6,811 nt of DNA from an uncultured Alphaproteobacteria bacterium (GTDB lineage Bacteria; Pseudomonadota; Alphaproteobacteria; Rs-D84), in contig CALCEG010000063.1 of NCBI GenBank assembly GCA_937900435.1, forward strand, positions 1-6,811, given 5' to 3'. The number at the start of each line of letters is the position of its first letter. Position 1 is the stretch's first letter. A program made the position numbers and the translations under genes. This document shows positions 5,559 through 6,811 of the stretch, in pieces. The notes below the pieces were generated by a model, which saw nothing but the letters and a program-made list of their open reading frames with translations, made no database searches and had not been told where the DNA came from.

Positions 5559-5641
5559 GTGTTTTCGGGTGTAAAAAAGGTGTTTTTGGAGGCTATACCA
5601 GAGTCAATGCATGAAAAATCCCGCGGAACCGCGGGCTTTTT
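5559..5641 (+). ncRNA. Candidate small RNA, ~80 nt
   Basis: The stretch lies between a plausible promoter (5524-5553) and a strong intrinsic terminator (5620-5641). It contains two GGTGTTTT motifs (5558-5565 and 5579-5586) and a GGAGG (5588-5592). A reading frame of about 52 codons from GTG 5559 runs through the terminator hairpin into repeat-like sequence and does not look like a protein. No known RNA family is recognised. The call rests only on promoter-terminator arrangement. Confidence 0.3.
5620..5641. terminator. Strong GC-rich terminator in the gene-free region
   Basis: CCCGCGG (5620-5626) and CCGCGGG (5629-5635) form a near-perfect palindrome. In practice this is a 6-bp stem with a GAAC tetraloop. 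CTTTTT follows on the plus strand, and ATTTTTC follows on the minus strand, so it may work both ways. No protein gene lies directly upstream on the plus strand, which is why a small RNA is proposed. Confidence 0.75.
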
Positions 5642-5705
5642 ATCTATATCGGCATACACGCCAAAATACTGGCGGATGGTGAGGGGCGCCTCGATACGCA
5701 ATAAC

Positions 5706-5748
5706 AAAAATCTATAAAAATCTTGTTCCTGCGATTTTTATGATTTTT
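5706..5748. repeat. AT-rich 16-bp imperfect hairpin
   Basis: AAAAATC (5706-5712) and ATAAAAATC (5714-5722) are complementary to GATTTTTAT (5733-5741) and GATTTTT (5742-5748), leaving one bulged T and a 10-nt loop TTGTTCCTGC. It could work as a bidirectional terminator or an RNA processing site, or be part of a larger dispersed repeat. Confidence 0.55.
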
Positions 5749-5799
5749 CTAATTGTGTATTCTCGTATTCCCTCGCTATCGCTGCGGGGCATTCGTGAC

Positions 5800-5827
5800 G
5801 ATTACACTGCGTTTCACTTGTGTAATC
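5800..5827. repeat. Hairpin GATTACAC / GTGTAATC
   Basis: An 8-bp perfect inverted repeat with a 12-nt loop, directly upstream of repeat copy B and probably part of a longer version of that element. It has no U tract and is not a terminator. Confidence 0.55.
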
Positions 5828-5833
5828 TACTCA

Positions 5834-5930
5834 TTGTCGAACCTTTTGCAACGTTCGTTGCAAATGATTCAACCATCCGACCCAGAACCAAAAATTAAAA
5901 CACCCATTCGGGTGTTTGAATTTCTTGGTT
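5834..5930. repeat. Intergenic repeat element, copy B, downstream of the 6054-6512 gene
   Basis: It has the same block order as 4212-4309: TTGTCGA (5834-5840), GCAAC (5848-5852), GTTGC (5857-5861), ATCC (5875-5878), CCCAG (5881-5885), then a long hairpin. Here the GCAAC/GTTGC core is enlarged to a 9-bp palindrome, TTTGCAACG-TT-CGTTGCAAA (5845-5864). The hairpin (5886-5930) pairs AAACACCC with GGGTGTTT around ATTC and extends through AAATT/AATTT and AACCAA/TTGGTT, with one mismatch and one bulge. Like copy A, its hairpin is nearest the stop codon of a minus-strand gene. Confidence 0.5.
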
Positions 5931-6053
5931 GGTCGCAGTGTACGGTTCCAGAACTAATTTACAAGCTTTATTATTACTCAGTCAGTAAATTGGGCAGTCG
6001 AAAGATAAATTAGAATTAATGAATATGCAATAAATTTTTATATTTAAAAAATG

Positions 6054-6512
6054 TTATTTTGTTTTTACACCCAATGCCACATGATAACACATTTTAAAAT
6101 CACCATCTCTACATATTACATCAACAATTCTTGAATCTAAATCCGTAAAATCAAAACCGACAAGCCCCCTAATATCAAACCCTGTTTTATTCTTAATCAA
6201 TATCCTTAATTCATTAACTGTATTGCTATATTCTTTGTATGTTTTTTCATCTTCTTTTGTAAAAGGGGCAAAATCTGCGCATTGGGGAACCATAAAAAGC
6301 GAATATATGTTTTTTAATGAATTAGTTACATTATGTTTATTTAAAATCGTTTCCATTTCTACATCCAACAATTCTTCACCACGCATCGCATGTGTCGCGG
6401 TCAAATCTAATAAAGTGGCAATATTATTTTTGCAAAACATTACGTTATTATCTTTTCCAAATAATAAATGAAAGTTGTAACACATTGACGGGTCGCGTGT
6501 AATAAATTTCAT
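6054..6512 (-). CDS. Hypothetical protein, 152 residues
   Basis: I do not recognise this protein. It is soluble-looking, with no signal peptide or membrane segment. The middle (~60-115) is mostly charged and helical (KHNVTNSLKNIY, KEDEKTYKEYSNTVNELR), and an acidic segment, FDFTDLDSRIVDVICRDGD, lies near the C terminus. Five cysteines are scattered and make no zinc motif. Base composition matches the AT-rich genes to the left, which supports it being native. ATG 6512 is the first ATG of the frame, which is open back to 6563. No Shine-Dalgarno site or clear promoter precedes it, so the start is uncertain. The ATG overlaps the TGA of a 22-codon ORF (ATGA), possibly translational coupling. Beyond its stop codon, repeat copy B may supply the transcript end. 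Confidence 0.6.
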   Translation of the reverse strand: MKFITRDPSMCYNFHLLFGKDNNVMFCKNNIATLLDLTATHAMRGEELLDVEMETILNKHNVTNSLKNIYSLFMVPQCADFAPFTKEDEKTYKEYSNTVNELRILIKNKTGFDIRGLVGFDFTDLDSRIVDVICRDGDFKMCYHVALGVKTK

Positions 6513-6577
6513 AAAAGTGGTCTTAATCTTATTTTTAAACGTTTTTGCCTTAATTTCTGCTGTTTATATACCTCCAT
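6509..6577 (-). CDS. Possible 22-codon basic ORF overlapping the 6054-6512 gene
   Basis: From ATG 6577 a very basic peptide begins MEVYKQQKLRQKRLK and ends RLRPLL. Its TGA overlaps the downstream ATG as ATGA, the pattern of translationally coupled genes. It crosses the point where base composition changes and has no good ribosome binding site, so it may be a chance frame. Confidence 0.15.
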   Translation of the reverse strand: MEVYKQQKLRQKRLKIRLRPLL

Positions 6578-6811
6578 AAGCGGTCCGCCATAATCCCCTT
6601 TTCGGGAGGCAGTCGCTTAACGGAAGGGGAGAGAACCCGTTTTTTGGGATCCGCAAACAAATCCACGCCATCCAGCAAAACTTTGCCGTCGGTAGGTCGC
6701 AAAATTCCGTTCAAAAGCTGGGCAAGAGTGCTCTTGCCGCTTCCGTTGTGGCCGAGAATGGCAGTGAAGGAGCCCTCTTCAATATCGAGATCCACGCCGC
6801 GGAGGGCAGGA
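6550..6811 (-). pseudogene. Broken N-terminal fragment of an ECF/CbiO-type ABC transporter ATPase
   Basis: The frame enters from the right edge as PALRGVDLDIEEGSF and contains Walker A GHNGSGKST followed by LAQLLNGILRPTDGKVLLDG. This is the classic start of EcfA-type ATPases, which energise vitamin or metal uptake with EcfT and a substrate-binding S component. After the segment DGVDLFADPKK family similarity ends abruptly. The next ~28 residues (RVLSPSVKRLPPEKGIMADR and beyond) are unrelated, and the frame stops at 6550 without Q-loop, signature, Walker B or H-loop, so no working ATPase can be made. The segment is clearly richer in G and C than the rest of the window and resembles Firmicutes genes. 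A decayed transferred gene, an interrupted gene or a chimeric contig end would all fit. The 5' end lies outside the window. Confidence 0.6.

Larger units (their letters stand above)
5642..6053. other. Gene-free, hairpin-rich intergenic region
   Basis: No convincing gene is seen on either strand. The region holds a small hairpin CGCCA/TGGCG (5659-5674), the palindromic patch GAGGGGCGCCTC (5681-5692), and an AT-rich hairpin (5706-5748). Next come a GATTACAC/GTGTAATC hairpin (5800-5827) and repeat copy B (5834-5930). A final ~120 bases of AT-rich sequence, with an AATTTAC...GTAAATT pair, shows nothing recognisable. An 86-codon plus-strand frame from 5753 crosses all these hairpins and is not accepted as a gene. 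Confidence 0.6.

Noticed and set aside
5559..5717. 52-codon ORF from GTG 5559 as a leaderless protein gene
   Set aside because: The reading frame passes through the strong terminator at 5620-5641 and into repeat-like sequence, so a full-length mRNA is unlikely.
5753..6013. 86-codon plus-strand reading frame through the gene-free region
   Set aside because: It runs across three hairpins and repeat copy B, has no ribosome binding site, and its sequence follows the repeat rather than protein-like composition.
1..6811. CRISPR array, transposase gene or phage genes
   Set aside because: No regularly spaced identical repeats and no recognisable transposase, integrase or phage protein were found in any frame.

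Overview
The window reads as one AT-rich bacterial chromosome segment, most probably from an uncultured, gut-type alphaproteobacterium. That placement is an inference. It rests on the style of the M23 peptidase, on consensus sigma70 promoters with little or no 5' UTR, and on a Trp-rich leader peptide whose AUG sits at the predicted transcription start, as in the Sinorhizobium trpL system. The last ~230 bases are visibly more GC-rich and look foreign or chimeric.

Left to right. (1) 1-669, + strand: C-terminal part of an M23 (LytM-type) cell-wall peptidase with all its catalytic residues, closed by an intrinsic terminator. (2) 856-1401, +: a stand-alone SpoT/MESH1-type HD hydrolase, probably acting on (p)ppGpp, with two candidate promoters. 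(3) 1449-2624, +: an HNH_5-like nuclease-domain protein of unknown role, driven by a perfect consensus promoter that leaves almost no 5' UTR. A terminator separates it from the convergent gene. (4) 2650-4035, - strand: a short ABC-F ATPase shaped like the antibiotic-resistance ABC-F proteins (Vga type). It has a ~110-nt leader with nested inverted repeats and two tiny upstream ORFs. (5) 4212-4309: a repeat element ending in an 18-bp perfect inverted repeat that serves as the trpS terminator. (6) 4355-5353, -: trpS, tryptophanyl-tRNA synthetase. Its leader encodes a 14-residue peptide with tandem Trp codons, and the second Trp codon forms the start of a terminator hairpin. (7) 5354-6053: gene-poor, with divergent promoters, a candidate small RNA ending in a strong terminator, several hairpins, and a second copy of the repeat element. 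(8) 6054-6512, -: an unrecognised 152-residue protein. (9) 6550-6811, -: the broken N-terminal part of an ECF-type ABC ATPase.

The genes do not form one operon; nearly every one has its own promoter and terminator. The common thread is translation and stress. trpS and the ABC-F gene both appear to be controlled by ribosomes working on short leader ORFs, and the HD hydrolase acts in the alarmone response that uncharged tRNA triggers. The best-supported new observation is the Trp-codon attenuator of trpS; next is the structured leader of the ABC-F gene.
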